Shown in pieces: positions 8,303-17,649 of a stretch of DNA of 64,000 bases (its first letter is position 1; every line of letters starts with the position of its first letter). The DNA comes from SIG435 sp045530725. GTDB taxonomy: Bacteria > Bacillota > Clostridia > UMGS1810. The notes under the pieces are model-generated. The model did not search any database. It worked only from the letters and a program-made list of their open reading frames with translations, and had not been told where the DNA came from. The stretch is from positions 1-64,000 of the forward strand of contig JAZSCT010000014.1 of the NCBI GenBank assembly GCA_045530725.1, read 5' to 3'. A program made the position numbers and the translations under genes.

Positions 8303-9465
8303 CATTTGATCCTTCATCATTTATAAATGACAAAATCAAGGTGATGCCACCATCAGGCATAAGGAAGTTTTTTGACATTGTATCCACAATGGAAGGTGCA
8401 ATAAGTCTTGGTGTGGGCGAGCCAGACTTCGTAACACCCTGGTCTGTGAGGGATGCTGGCATTTATTCTCTGGAAAAGGGTAAAACTCACTACACTTCCA
8501 ATTCGGGTATGATGGAACTTCGTGAAGAGATTTGTAATTATCTTAAGAGAAGATTTGACCTTACATATAATTACAAAGAAACCCTTGTGACAGTTGGCGG
8601 AAGTGAAGCCATTGCTGTTGCAATGAAGACTCTCTTAAATCCAGGTGACCAGGTGCTTGTACCTGAACCGAGTTTCGTTTGCTATAAGCCCTGTGCAATC
8701 ATTGCAGGAGGAACCCCCGTTCCCGTAAAAACCACCGCGGAAAATTCATTCAAACTTACAAAGGATGATGTTTTAAGACATCTTACATCTAAGACAAAAC
8801 TTCTGGTTCTTTCATATCCAAACAATCCTACAGGTGCGGTTATGACAAAAGAGGACCTTGAAGAAATCGTAGAAGTGGTAAAAGAAAATAACCTTATGGT
8901 TATATCTGATGAGATATACGCAGAACTTACATACGGAAGAAAGCATGTATCTATTGCATCATTCCCTGATATGAAAGACAGAACTATCCTTGTGAATGGT
9001 TTTTCTAAGGCGTATGCCATGACAGGATGGAGAATGGGATATGTGTGCGGAAACGAAGAGATAATCAAGGCTATGACGAAGGTGCATCAGTATGAAATAA
9101 TGTGTGCGCCTACAGTCAGTCAGTATGCAGCGGTAGAAGCACTTCGAAATGGTGATTCTGCTATAGAAGAGATGCGTGACGAATATGACAGAAGAAGACG
9201 TCTCATTGTAGAAGGATTCAACAGTCTGGGTCTTACCTGCTTTGAGCCTCAGGGTGCATTCTATATATTCCCGTCTATAGAAAAGACAGGAATGAAATCT
9301 GAGGAGTTCTGCGAAAAACTTCTTATGTCAAAGAAACTTGCACTAGTCCCCGGTACCGCATTTGGTGAATCGGGCGAAGGATTCTTAAGGGTATCCTATG
9401 CTTATTCTGTAAAAAAGATTACAGAAGCGTTAGAAAGACTTACAGATTTTATGAATACATTATAA
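8299..9465 (+). CDS. Class I/II pyridoxal-phosphate aminotransferase
   Basis: The protein has 388 residues, fold type I aminotransferase (AspC/PatA group) transferring amino groups between amino acids and 2-oxoacids. Motifs in order are GVGEPDF, GGSEAIAVAM, SYPNNPTGAVM, SDEIYAELTY, GFSKAYAMTGWRMGY (PLP-binding Lys near residue 235) and LRVSYA with the carboxylate-binding Arg. The start codon overlaps the regulator stop. The substrate cannot be told from sequence; aspartate or aromatic amino acids are likely. Confidence 0.92.
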   Translation: MTFDPSSFINDKIKVMPPSGIRKFFDIVSTMEGAISLGVGEPDFVTPWSVRDAGIYSLEKGKTHYTSNSGMMELREEICNYLKRRFDLTYNYKETLVTVGGSEAIAVAMKTLLNPGDQVLVPEPSFVCYKPCAIIAGGTPVPVKTTAENSFKLTKDDVLRHLTSKTKLLVLSYPNNPTGAVMTKEDLEEIVEVVKENNLMVISDEIYAELTYGRKHVSIASFPDMKDRTILVNGFSKAYAMTGWRMGYVCGNEEIIKAMTKVHQYEIMCAPTVSQYAAVEALRNGDSAIEEMRDEYDRRRRLIVEGFNSLGLTCFEPQGAFYIFPSIEKTGMKSEEFCEKLLMSKKLALVPGTAFGESGEGFLRVSYAYSVKKITEALERLTDFMNTL

Positions 9466-9479
9466 TTTAAGGTGAAAAT

Positions 9480-9971
9480 ATGTTTAATATAGTACTTGTC
9501 AGCCCCGAGATTCCGCAGAACACAGGAAACATCGCCCGTACATGTGCCTGTACAGGAGCGAAACTCCATATAGTAAAGCCAATGGGATTTGAGATTGACG
9601 ACAAAAAGTTGAAAAGAGCAGGTCTTGACTACTGGCATATGCTTGGAGTTAAGTTTTATGAAAGCATCGATGAGTTTTTTGAAACAAACAAAGGCGGCAC
9701 ATTTTATTATGCCACAACAAAGGCGATAAACAGATATTCAGATGTGGAGTATAGGGATAATGATTTCATCCTTTTCGGAAGAGAAACCAAAGGTCTTGAT
9801 GAGGAACTTCTACATAACAACAGGGAATATTGCATAAGAATACCCATGATAGATGAGGCAAGAAGCCTTAATCTTTCAAATGCAGTTGCCATAGTTGTGT
9901 ATGAGGCTCTGAGACAGACAGATTTCAATGGACTTAAAGAAATGGGAAGCCTTACAAAATTTGAATGGTAG
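9480..9971 (+). CDS. trmL: tRNA (cytidine(34)-2'-O)-methyltransferase
   Basis: The protein has 163 residues with the compact SPOUT fold of TrmL (YibK/CspR), which 2'-O-methylates the wobble base of tRNA-Leu isoacceptors using SAM. Motifs are PEIPQNTGNIARTC at the N terminus, FGRETKGL in the middle and RIPMIDEARSLNLSNAVAIVVYEA, the trefoil-knot SAM site, at the C terminus. It lies 14 bases after the aminotransferase gene and 13 before degV. Confidence 0.95.
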   Translation: MFNIVLVSPEIPQNTGNIARTCACTGAKLHIVKPMGFEIDDKKLKRAGLDYWHMLGVKFYESIDEFFETNKGGTFYYATTKAINRYSDVEYRDNDFILFGRETKGLDEELLHNNREYCIRIPMIDEARSLNLSNAVAIVVYEALRQTDFNGLKEMGSLTKFEW

Positions 9972-9984
9972 AAAGGACGTATTT

Positions 9985-10836
9985 ATGGAAAAGATAAAGA
10001 TTATTACAGATTCAACAAGTGAAGTTACACTTGAAGAAGCGAAAGAATACGATATAACCGTTATGGGAATATCCATTATATTCGGAGACAAGGTATATAG
10101 AGAAACTCTGGAACTTACAAAGGAAGAATTCTTCAATAAACTTGAAGAATACGGAGACATACCTAAGACACAGCAGATACCTATATCTGAAATCGTAGAT
10201 GAATTCAAGAGAAATATTGATTCAAAGATTATTTTCTTCACTCTTTCATCCAAGGGTAGCGGTACAAACCAGACTGTGCATATGGCAAAAGAAATGGTAA
10301 TGGAAGAATATCCTGATGCAGATATTACAATCATTGACTCTATGGCATATTCTTTTGTGTATGGTCATTGGGTAATAGAAGCGGCAAAGATGGCAAAAGA
10401 AGGCAAATCCAGAGATGAAATAGTGGAGACTGCCACAAAGGGCATAGCGGATTTTCAGGCATATATTGCAGTTGATACTCTCACATATCTTCAGAAAGGT
10501 GGAAGAATCAGTTCATCTGCAAAGATAATCGGCAATCTCATGGACATAAAGCCTATCCTTGTAATAGAAGACGGACTTATCATGAGTTATGACAAGGTAA
10601 GAGGAGAGAAGAAGAGATACTTCAAAATGGTGGATCTTGCTATAGAAAATGCTGATGACATAGCCAATCAGAAGGTATATATCCTTCACGGCAACGCTCC
10701 CGAAAAGGCTCAGGCACTTAAAGATGCCCTTCTTTCAAGAACAGAAGTAAGAGAAATTGAAACACGTATCATCGGTGCAAGTGTCGGCTCACATATAGGC
10801 CCCGGAGTAGTGGCAATTCTCTTTAAAAAGAAATAA
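9985..10836 (+). CDS. DegV family fatty-acid-binding protein
   Basis: The protein has 283 residues. The start at 9985 (MEKIKIITDSTSEV) is chosen because GAAAGGAC lies just upstream and family members begin with KIxIITDSTSD; the open frame extends further upstream inside trmL. Family marks are the N-terminal DSTS, a TLSSKGSGT segment, VDTLTYLQKGGRIS and a GSHIGPGVVAI tail. In Firmicutes DegV/FakB proteins bind fatty acids and present them to FakA kinase for phospholipid synthesis; whether this paralog does so is inference. Confidence 0.9.
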   Translation: MEKIKIITDSTSEVTLEEAKEYDITVMGISIIFGDKVYRETLELTKEEFFNKLEEYGDIPKTQQIPISEIVDEFKRNIDSKIIFFTLSSKGSGTNQTVHMAKEMVMEEYPDADITIIDSMAYSFVYGHWVIEAAKMAKEGKSRDEIVETATKGIADFQAYIAVDTLTYLQKGGRISSSAKIIGNLMDIKPILVIEDGLIMSYDKVRGEKKRYFKMVDLAIENADDIANQKVYILHGNAPEKAQALKDALLSRTEVREIETRIIGASVGSHIGPGVVAILFKKK

Positions 10837-10881
10837 AAACAGAATATTATCTGAAATTTTGGAAAAAATTTCTTATATGCC

Positions 10882-10910
10882 TTGAAAAATTCGAAAATGT
10901 GTAGTAAAAT
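10882..10910 (+). promoter_or_regulatory. Promoter of pgk-tpiA
   Basis: TTGAAA (10882-10887), a 17-base spacer and TAAAAT (10905-10910) precede a 60-base leader and the GAGGTGA ribosome site of pgk. Confidence 0.75.
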
Positions 10911-10971
10911 GTAGGATGGTTAAATTCTTAACAAACAAAAATAATAAAAATATAATATGAGGTGAAAGAAA

Positions 10972-12174
10972 ATGGCAAAGAAAACTGTTGACGATATTAA
11001 CGTAGCAGGTAAGAAGGTATTGGTAAGATGTGATTTCAACGTACCAATCAAAGACGGCAAGATTACTGACGAAACAAGAATCCTTGGTGCTCTTCCAACA
11101 ATCAAAAAATTAGTAAATGACGGTGGTAAGGTAATCCTTTGCTCACATATGGGTAAACCAAAGGGCGAAGTTGTACCTACACTTACTTTGAAGCCTGTTG
11201 CCGAGAGACTTTCAGAACACCTTGGCAAAGAAGTAGTATTTGCTGCTGACGACTGTGTTGTTGGCGAAAATGCAAAAGCTGCTGTTGCTAATATGAAAGA
11301 TGGCGATGTAGTTCTCCTCGAAAACACAAGATACAGAAAAGAAGAAACTAAGAATATCGAAACATTCTCAAAAGAACTTGCATCATTGGCAGAAGTATAT
11401 GTAAACGATGCTTTTGGTTCTGCACACAGAGCACATTGCTCAACTGCAGGTGTTACAGATTATATTGATACATGCGTATCAGGTTACCTTATGGGCAAAG
11501 AACTTCAGTTCCTTGGCGGTGCTGTAGAAAACCCTGAAAGACCTTTCGTTGCTATCCTTGGCGGTGCAAAGGTTGCTGACAAACTTAACGTTATCTCCAA
11601 CCTCCTTGAAAAGTGCGACACACTTATCATCGGTGGTGGTATGGCTTATACATTTGCAAAGGCTAAAGGCCTTGAAATCGGTACATCACTTGTTGATGAC
11701 GAAAAACTTGACTACTGTAAGGAAATGATGGCAAAAGCTGAAAAACTCGGCAAAAAACTTCTTCTTCCTATCGACACAGTTATCACAAAGTCTTTCCCTG
11801 ATCCAATCGATGCAGAAATTGAAGTTAAGACTGTTGATGCAGACAAGATCCCTGCAGACATGATGGGACTTGATATCGGCGAAAAGACAAGAGAACTCTT
11901 CGCATCAGAAGTTAAGAATGCTAAGACTGTTGTATGGAACGGACCTATGGGTGTATTCGAAAACCCAATTCTTGCAAAGGGTACAATGGCAGTTGCCAAG
12001 GCTCTTGCAGATACAGATGCTACTACAGTTATCGGTGGCGGTGACTCTGCTGCTGCTGTAAATCAACTTGGATTCGCTAAAGAAATGTCTCACATTTCTA
12101 CAGGCGGCGGTGCTTCACTTGAATTCCTCGAAGGTAAGGAACTTCCGGGCGTTGCATGTCTTAACGACAAATAA
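10972..12174 (+). CDS. pgk: Phosphoglycerate kinase
   Basis: The protein has 400 residues, normal for bacterial PGK, which transfers phosphate from 1,3-bisphosphoglycerate to ADP in lower glycolysis. Signature KKVLVRCDFNVP is near residue 17, followed by SHMGKPKGE, the NDAFGSAHRAH substrate segment, GGAKVADKL and the C-terminal GGGDSAAAV nucleotide site. Codon use is strongly biased, as expected for a highly expressed gene. It heads a pgk-tpiA-gpmI cluster; gap is not in the window. Confidence 0.98.
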   Translation: MAKKTVDDINVAGKKVLVRCDFNVPIKDGKITDETRILGALPTIKKLVNDGGKVILCSHMGKPKGEVVPTLTLKPVAERLSEHLGKEVVFAADDCVVGENAKAAVANMKDGDVVLLENTRYRKEETKNIETFSKELASLAEVYVNDAFGSAHRAHCSTAGVTDYIDTCVSGYLMGKELQFLGGAVENPERPFVAILGGAKVADKLNVISNLLEKCDTLIIGGGMAYTFAKAKGLEIGTSLVDDEKLDYCKEMMAKAEKLGKKLLLPIDTVITKSFPDPIDAEIEVKTVDADKIPADMMGLDIGEKTRELFASEVKNAKTVVWNGPMGVFENPILAKGTMAVAKALADTDATTVIGGGDSAAAVNQLGFAKEMSHISTGGGASLEFLEGKELPGVACLNDK

Positions 12175-12203
12175 TATTACTTAATATAACGGAGGACATT
12201 ACA

Positions 12204-12950
12204 ATGAGAAAAATCGTAGTTGCAGGTAACTGGAAAATGAACAAGACTCCTGCAGAAACAACTGCTCTTATCAATGAACTTAAACCACTTGTAAAGGATA
12301 GCGCTACAGATGTAGTAGTTTGTGTTCCTTTTACAAACCTTTATGCTGCAGTAGAAGCATGTAAGGGTTCAAATATAAAGGTTGGCGCACAGAATATGTA
12401 CTTTGAAGAAAGCGGCGCTTACACAGGTGAAATCGCTCCTTCAATGCTTACAGAACTTGGTGTTGAATACGTTATCATCGGTCATTCAGAAAGAAGACAG
12501 TACTTCGCTGAAACAGATGAAACTGTAAATAAAAAGGTTATCAAAGCATTTGAACACAAACTTATTCCTATCATTTGTGTTGGTGAATCATTGGAAGAAA
12601 GAGAACAGGGCGTTACATTTGAAATTGTTGCAAAACAGACAAAGGTTGCTCTCGGCTCTCTCAGCGCTGATCAGGTGAAGAGCCTTATCATCGCTTACGA
12701 ACCAATCTGGGCTATCGGCACAGGCAAAACTGCTACAAGTGATCAGGCTCAGGAAGTTTGTGCAGTAATCAGAAAGACTGTTTGCGATGTATTCGGCAAG
12801 GATGCCGCAGACAAAGTTACAATTCAGTACGGCGGAAGTGTTAAGGCTTCAAACGCTGCAGAACTCTTCGCAAAAGAAGATATCGACGGTGGTCTTATCG
12901 GCGGTGCTTCACTTAAGGCTGAAGACTTTAACGGTATCGTTAACTACTAA
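12204..12950 (+). CDS. tpiA: Triosephosphate isomerase
   Basis: The protein has 248 residues and is a TIM barrel interconverting dihydroxyacetone phosphate and glyceraldehyde 3-phosphate. Visible are the N-terminal GNWKMN with the catalytic Lys, IIGHSERR with the catalytic His, AYEPIWAIGTGKTA with the catalytic Glu and flexible loop 6, and the phosphate-binding YGGSV and GGASL. It is 29 bases downstream of pgk with a GGAGG ribosome site. Confidence 0.98.
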   Translation: MRKIVVAGNWKMNKTPAETTALINELKPLVKDSATDVVVCVPFTNLYAAVEACKGSNIKVGAQNMYFEESGAYTGEIAPSMLTELGVEYVIIGHSERRQYFAETDETVNKKVIKAFEHKLIPIICVGESLEEREQGVTFEIVAKQTKVALGSLSADQVKSLIIAYEPIWAIGTGKTATSDQAQEVCAVIRKTVCDVFGKDAADKVTIQYGGSVKASNAAELFAKEDIDGGLIGGASLKAEDFNGIVNY

Positions 12951-12965
12951 TTTTAAAAATTATTA

Positions 12966-13002
12966 ATTTCGCCGCATAAATCTATAATGCGGCGAAATTT
13001 TT
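12966..13002 (+). terminator. Hairpin between tpiA and gpmI
   Basis: A 12-bp GC-rich stem (12966-12977 with 12987-12998) is followed by about five T residues. Partial termination here would lower gpmI expression relative to pgk and tpiA. Confidence 0.7.
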
Positions 13003-13017
13003 GAAAGGAAGATAAAA

Positions 13018-14535
13018 ATGGCAAAAAAACCGGTAGTTCTTGCTATTCTTGACGGATACGGCTTGAGCGATTACAAAGAAGGTAATGCAGTATTATCTGC
13101 TAATACTCCAAACCTTGATAGATTTATGAAAGAATACCCAAATACCATTATCAAAGCAAGCGGTATGGATGTTGGTCTCCCTGAGGGACAGATGGGCAAC
13201 AGCGAAGTTGGTCACACAAATATCGGTGCAGGAAGAATCGTATATCAGGAACTTACAAGAATCACAAAAGCGATTTCTGACGGGGATTTCTTTGAGAATG
13301 AAGCATTCCTTAATGCTTGTAAAAACTGCAAGGAAAATGACTCTGCACTTCATCTTATGGGACTTATGTCTGATGGTGGTGTACATTCACATCTTACACA
13401 CCTTTTCGGACTTATAGAACTTGCAAAGAGAAACGGACTTACAAAAGTATTCGTTCATTGCTTTATGGACGGTAGAGACGTATCTCCTACATCAGGTGCA
13501 GGTTTTGTAGCAGAACTTCAGGCTAAGATGAAAGAAATCGGTGTTGGTAAAGTGGCTACAGTAATGGGACGTTACTATGCTATGGACAGAGACAACAGAT
13601 GGGAGAGAGTAGAACAGGCTTACAATGCTATTGTCAACGGTATCGGTGTAAAAACTGATGATCCTGTTAAGGCTATCGAAGACTCCTATGCAAAAGAAGT
13701 TACTGACGAATTCATCGTTCCTACAGTATGCTTGGAAGATGGCAAACTCAAAGAGAATGATTCTGTGATATTTTTCAATTTCCGACCTGACCGTGCAAGA
13801 GAAATCACAAGAACAATTGTTGATACAGAGTTTAATGGATTTGAAAGAAAGTTTTTTAAGACATATTATGTATGTTTCACACAGTATGATGCTACAATGC
13901 CAAATGTAGATGTAGCATTTAAGCCACAGACATTGGTTAACACATACGGCGAATATCTTTCTGACCTTGGTAAGACTCAGTTAAGAATTGCGGAGACAGA
14001 AAAGTACGCACACGTTACATTCTTCTTCAATGGCGGTGTGGAAAAGCCTTACGAAGGTGAAGACAGAATCCTTGTTCCTTCACCAAAGGTAGCAACATAT
14101 GATCTTCAGCCTGAAATGAGCGCATATCTTGTTGCAGAGAAGGTATGTGAAGCAATCGAATCAGGAAAATATGATTCTATTATCTTAAACTTTGCAAACT
14201 GTGATATGGTAGGACATACAGGTATTATGGATGCTGCTATCAAGGCTGTTGAAACAGTTGATGAATGTATGGGAAAAGTGGCAGAATCTGTTCTTAAAGT
14301 AGATGGTGTTGTTCTTATTACTGCAGACCATGGTAATGCAGAACAGATGATCGATCCTGAAGACGGAAGCGTCTTTACTGCACATTCAACAAATGTGGTA
14401 CCACTTATCGTTCTCGGTGCAGGAGATATTACCTTGAAGGAAGGCAGACTTGCAGACCTTACACCTACAATGCTTGATATTATGAATATTAACAAACCTT
14501 CAGAAATGACAGGGGAAAGTCTTATTGTAAAATAA
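13018..14535 (+). CDS. gpmI: 2,3-bisphosphoglycerate-independent phosphoglycerate mutase
   Basis: The protein has 505 residues, normal for the Mn-dependent iPGM that interconverts 3- and 2-phosphoglycerate. It belongs to the alkaline phosphatase superfamily: AILDGYG near the N terminus, the catalytic Ser in MGNSEVGHTNIGAG near residue 62, MDGRDVSPTSG, GRYYAMDRDNRWER and ADHGNAEQM metal ligands near residue 440. It follows tpiA and ends at a strong terminator. Confidence 0.97.
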   Translation: MAKKPVVLAILDGYGLSDYKEGNAVLSANTPNLDRFMKEYPNTIIKASGMDVGLPEGQMGNSEVGHTNIGAGRIVYQELTRITKAISDGDFFENEAFLNACKNCKENDSALHLMGLMSDGGVHSHLTHLFGLIELAKRNGLTKVFVHCFMDGRDVSPTSGAGFVAELQAKMKEIGVGKVATVMGRYYAMDRDNRWERVEQAYNAIVNGIGVKTDDPVKAIEDSYAKEVTDEFIVPTVCLEDGKLKENDSVIFFNFRPDRAREITRTIVDTEFNGFERKFFKTYYVCFTQYDATMPNVDVAFKPQTLVNTYGEYLSDLGKTQLRIAETEKYAHVTFFFNGGVEKPYEGEDRILVPSPKVATYDLQPEMSAYLVAEKVCEAIESGKYDSIILNFANCDMVGHTGIMDAAIKAVETVDECMGKVAESVLKVDGVVLITADHGNAEQMIDPEDGSVFTAHSTNVVPLIVLGAGDITLKEGRLADLTPTMLDIMNINKPSEMTGESLIVK

Positions 14536-14551
14536 ATTGAATGTATTTATT

Positions 14552-14689
14552 TTAGAAACTGTCCGTATTTTGCGGACAGTTTTTTTCTTTGTATTCATTG
14601 GGAGTTTGTCCGAACTGTTTTTTGAATCGCTTTATAAAATAAGTTGATTTTACTTTATCCCCATAATTACAAATTGTATAATTAATGTA
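14552..14689 (-). pseudogene. AraC-family regulator C-terminal remnant
   Basis: Reading the minus strand from 14689 to 14552 gives 45 codons and a stop. The core reads NYGDKVKSTYFIKRFKKQFG then QTPNEYK, which is the second HTH of AraC/XylS regulators (GFxDxSYFSRxFKKxxGxTPxxYR). An in-frame stop lies directly upstream and no start codon or first HTH is present, so only the tail of a lost gene remains. Its last codons overlap the gpmI terminator. Confidence 0.7.
14556..14586 (+). terminator. gpmI terminator
   Basis: A 10-bp stem (14556-14565 with 14573-14582) is followed by seven T residues. Confidence 0.88.
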
Positions 14690-14746
14690 TCAAATTTTCC
14701 AATAAAGATAATAATAACTACAAAATCTTTTTATAGGAGAATTGAT

Positions 14747-16852
14747 ATGAAGGATAAAGTATTCGGAGTATTACAAAGGATTGGCCGTTCCTTTATGCTC
14801 CCCATAGCCCTTCTTCCTGTTGCAGGGTTGTTTCTTGGAATAGGAAGTTCATTTACAAATGAAACTATGCTTAATGCATACAATCTTACATGGCTTATAT
14901 ATCCGGGAAGTATTATCTATACGGTACTGGACATTCTTTCCAAGGCAGGAAGTGCGGTATTTGACAACCTTGCACTTCTTTTTGCAATGGGTGTTGCAAT
15001 CGGTATGGCGAAGAGAGAAAAGGAAGTAGCGGCTCTCTCTGCAGTAATCGCATATCTTATTATGAATACTGCTATAAGTGCCCTTATTACTGCCTATGGC
15101 GGAGTTGGAGCCATGGCGGACAATACCACCACATCCATGCTTGGTATCACAACTCTTCAGATGGGTGTATTTGGCGGTATTATAGTAGGTCTCGGTGTGG
15201 CGGCACTTCACAATAGGTTTTACAAAATCGAACTGCACCAGACGTTGTCATTTTTTAGCGGTACAAGATTTGTTCCTATCATTAGTTCAATAGTATATCT
15301 TGGTGTAGGTATATTGATGTTTTATATCTGGCCCATTGTTCAGAGAGGTATTTCCTGGCTTGGAAATCTTGTGCTTGGCTCAGGATATTTCGGCACCTGG
15401 ATATACGGTACAATCGAGAGAGCCCTTATTCCCTTTGGTCTTCATCATGTATTCTATATTCCATTCTGGCAGACAGCACTTGGCGGTACAGCAGTAATCG
15501 ACGGAAATATAGTAAACGGTGCGCAGAATATCTTCTTTGCAGAACTTGCATCAAAGAGTACACAGGTTTTCTCTGTTTCTGCCACAAGATTTATGTCGGG
15601 TAAATTCCCATTTATGATTTTTGGTTTAGCCGGTGCAGCCATTGCAATGTATAAGACCGCTCATCCAAAGAAGAGAAAAGTGGTAGGAAGTCTTCTTCTG
15701 TCTGCTACGCTTACTTCTATTCTCACAGGTATCACAGAACCAATAGAGTTCACATTTTTATTTGTAGCACCTGTTATGTATGTGGTGCACTCAATTCTTG
15801 CAGGTCTTTCTTATATGCTTATGCATATCCTTGGAGTAGGAGTAGGGATGACTTTTTCAGGAGGTCTTATTGACTTATTCCTCTTTGGCATACTTCAGGG
15901 CAATGCAAAGACAAACTGGATATGGATTGTAGTGGTAGGTCTCATATATTTTGTACTGTATTACTTTATATTTAAGATTATGATAGAAAAACTTGACTTA
16001 AAGACTCCCGGACGTGACCTTGAAGAAGGAGAAGTGAAACTTTATACAAGAAAAGATGTAAATGAGAGAAAAAAGAATAAGTCTCAGGACTTTTCACAGA
16101 GCCGCCTTATCTTAAAAGGACTTGGCGGAAAAGAAAATATCTCTGATATCGACTGTTGTGCAACAAGATTAAGAATCACAGTAAATGATGCGGCACTTGT
16201 GAAGGATGAATATCTGAAACAAAGCGGTGCATCGGGAGTGATACACAAGGGGCTTGGCGTACAGGTAATATACGGACCACAGGTATCTGTGATTAAGTCC
16301 AATTTTGAAGACTATCTTGATACAGACGAATCAGATACTGTTGTATCGGATGTGGTACTTGATAGAGAAGAAGTGAGCATAGATGAAAAAAAGACCATGA
16401 AACAAACTGAGATGTTTTCTCATGCATCAGGCAAGGCAATTCCTTTGAGTAAAGTAAATGATGAGGCATTTTCTTCAGGGGTTCTGGGAAAAGGTGTTGC
16501 TGTAGAGCCTGTGGAAGGGAAACTCTACTCTCCCTGTGACGGTATAGTAGAAAATATCTACGATACAAACCATGCTCTGACAATTCTTTCTGATGATGGA
16601 GCAGAAGTGCTTCTTCATATCGGTATAGATACTGTTAAACTTAAGGGTAAGTATTTTAGTCCCCATATAAAGAGCGATTCTAAGGTAAAGAAAGGCGACC
16701 TTCTCATATCCTTTGATATAGCAAAAATCAAGAAGGCAGGTTATCAGGTCACAATACCTCTTATCATTTGCAACAGCGATGATTACAATGAAATTACACA
16801 AGTGAAATCGGGAACAATCAATCAGGGAGAAAGACTGCTCAGTCTTGAATAG
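14747..16852 (+). CDS. PTS EIICBA transporter, glucose family
   Basis: The protein has 701 residues and fuses three phosphotransferase domains. EIIC (about 1-420) has some ten membrane spans and the family signature GITEPIEFTFLFVAP. EIIB (about 445-525) has the phospho-Cys in DIDCCATRLRI. EIIA (about 565-700) has the phospho-His in VLLHIGIDTVKL. It imports and phosphorylates glucose, or possibly maltose or N-acetylglucosamine, using HPr phosphate. It has a monocistronic layout with an AGGAGAA ribosome site and its own terminator. No antiterminator-binding hairpin is obvious upstream. An AraC-family fragment sits just upstream. Confidence 0.92.
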   Translation: MKDKVFGVLQRIGRSFMLPIALLPVAGLFLGIGSSFTNETMLNAYNLTWLIYPGSIIYTVLDILSKAGSAVFDNLALLFAMGVAIGMAKREKEVAALSAVIAYLIMNTAISALITAYGGVGAMADNTTTSMLGITTLQMGVFGGIIVGLGVAALHNRFYKIELHQTLSFFSGTRFVPIISSIVYLGVGILMFYIWPIVQRGISWLGNLVLGSGYFGTWIYGTIERALIPFGLHHVFYIPFWQTALGGTAVIDGNIVNGAQNIFFAELASKSTQVFSVSATRFMSGKFPFMIFGLAGAAIAMYKTAHPKKRKVVGSLLLSATLTSILTGITEPIEFTFLFVAPVMYVVHSILAGLSYMLMHILGVGVGMTFSGGLIDLFLFGILQGNAKTNWIWIVVVGLIYFVLYYFIFKIMIEKLDLKTPGRDLEEGEVKLYTRKDVNERKKNKSQDFSQSRLILKGLGGKENISDIDCCATRLRITVNDAALVKDEYLKQSGASGVIHKGLGVQVIYGPQVSVIKSNFEDYLDTDESDTVVSDVVLDREEVSIDEKKTMKQTEMFSHASGKAIPLSKVNDEAFSSGVLGKGVAVEPVEGKLYSPCDGIVENIYDTNHALTILSDDGAEVLLHIGIDTVKLKGKYFSPHIKSDSKVKKGDLLISFDIAKIKKAGYQVTIPLIICNSDDYNEITQVKSGTINQGERLLSLE

Positions 16853-16860
16853 TTTTTATA

Positions 16861-16895
16861 TAAGGTGCGAAAGGATTTTTTCGCACCTTATTTTT
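16861..16895 (+). terminator. Terminator after the PTS gene
   Basis: A perfect 10-bp stem (16861-16870 with 16881-16890) is followed by five T residues. Confidence 0.85.
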
Positions 16896-16940
16896 GCTTT
16901 ATTATTGCAAAAAAATGGTGTCAAATTTTGGATTGATTTG

Positions 16941-16969
16941 TTGACTTTTATAATATCATATGCTATACT
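16941..16969 (+). promoter_or_regulatory. xpt promoter
   Basis: TTGACT (16941-16946), a 17-base spacer and TATACT (16964-16969). The predicted leader is only about 40 bases, too short for the purine riboswitch that often precedes xpt. Confidence 0.75.
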
Positions 16970-17015
16970 TTTTTTATATGAAAGGGTGTATATTCTGAAT
17001 GAGAGGAGAATCCGT

Positions 17016-17588
17016 TTGAAAGCATTGGAAGAAAAAATCCTTAAAGAAGGCAAAGTTTTGCCCGGAAACATTCTCAAAGTTGACTGCTTTTTGAATCATT
17101 GTCTAGATGTTTCTTTCCTTGTGGAAATGGGAAAAGAAATCGCAGAACTTTACAAAAATGATTCTGTAAATAAGATTCTCACTATTGAAACATCGGGCAT
17201 TCCTATTGCATTTGCCGCAGCACAGTATATGAATGTGCCTGTAGTTTTTGCAAAGAAAAATAAATCAGGCAATATTTCCGATGATGTGTATTCATCAAGA
17301 GTTACATCTTTTACAAAGAAAAATGTGTATGATGCAATTGTAAGCAAAGATTTTCTTTGTGCAGATGACAATGTGCTTATTATCGATGATTTCCTTGCAA
17401 AGGGAAATGCTTTAACAGGTCTTATCGATATTGTAGGTCAGGCGGGGGCATCATATGCAGGTTGTGCAATCGCTATAGAAAAAGGATTTCAGGGTGGCGG
17501 AGATGACTTAAGACAGAAGGGGATAAGAGTGGATTCTCTCGCAATAGTTGAAGAGATGTCAGAAGATTCCCTTACGTTCCGCAGATAA
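17016..17588 (+). CDS. xpt: Xanthine phosphoribosyltransferase
   Basis: The protein has 190 residues. I place the start at TTG 17016, 7 bases after GAGGAGAA, because the protein then begins LKALEEKILKEGKVL and matches the length and N terminus of Xpt (MEALKRKIEEEGVVL in Bacillus); the open frame runs upstream past the promoter. Signature segments are VDSFLNH-like VDCFLNH, TIETSGI, the PRPP loop VLIIDDFLAKGNA and AIEKGFQ. It makes XMP from xanthine and PRPP in purine salvage. A nucleoside-type importer follows, so this is a purine salvage locus. Confidence 0.93.
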   Translation: MKALEEKILKEGKVLPGNILKVDCFLNHCLDVSFLVEMGKEIAELYKNDSVNKILTIETSGIPIAFAAAQYMNVPVVFAKKNKSGNISDDVYSSRVTSFTKKNVYDAIVSKDFLCADDNVLIIDDFLAKGNALTGLIDIVGQAGASYAGCAIAIEKGFQGGGDDLRQKGIRVDSLAIVEEMSEDSLTFRR

Positions 17589-17649
17589 TTATTTTGATGT
17601 AAATTTTTATTTACATAAATATTTTGCCATTAGGCAGGAGGTTATCAAA

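Noticed and set aside
16896..17015. Purine riboswitch upstream of xpt
   Set aside because: The promoter at 16941-16969 leaves a leader of only about 40 bases and no aptamer sequence is present.
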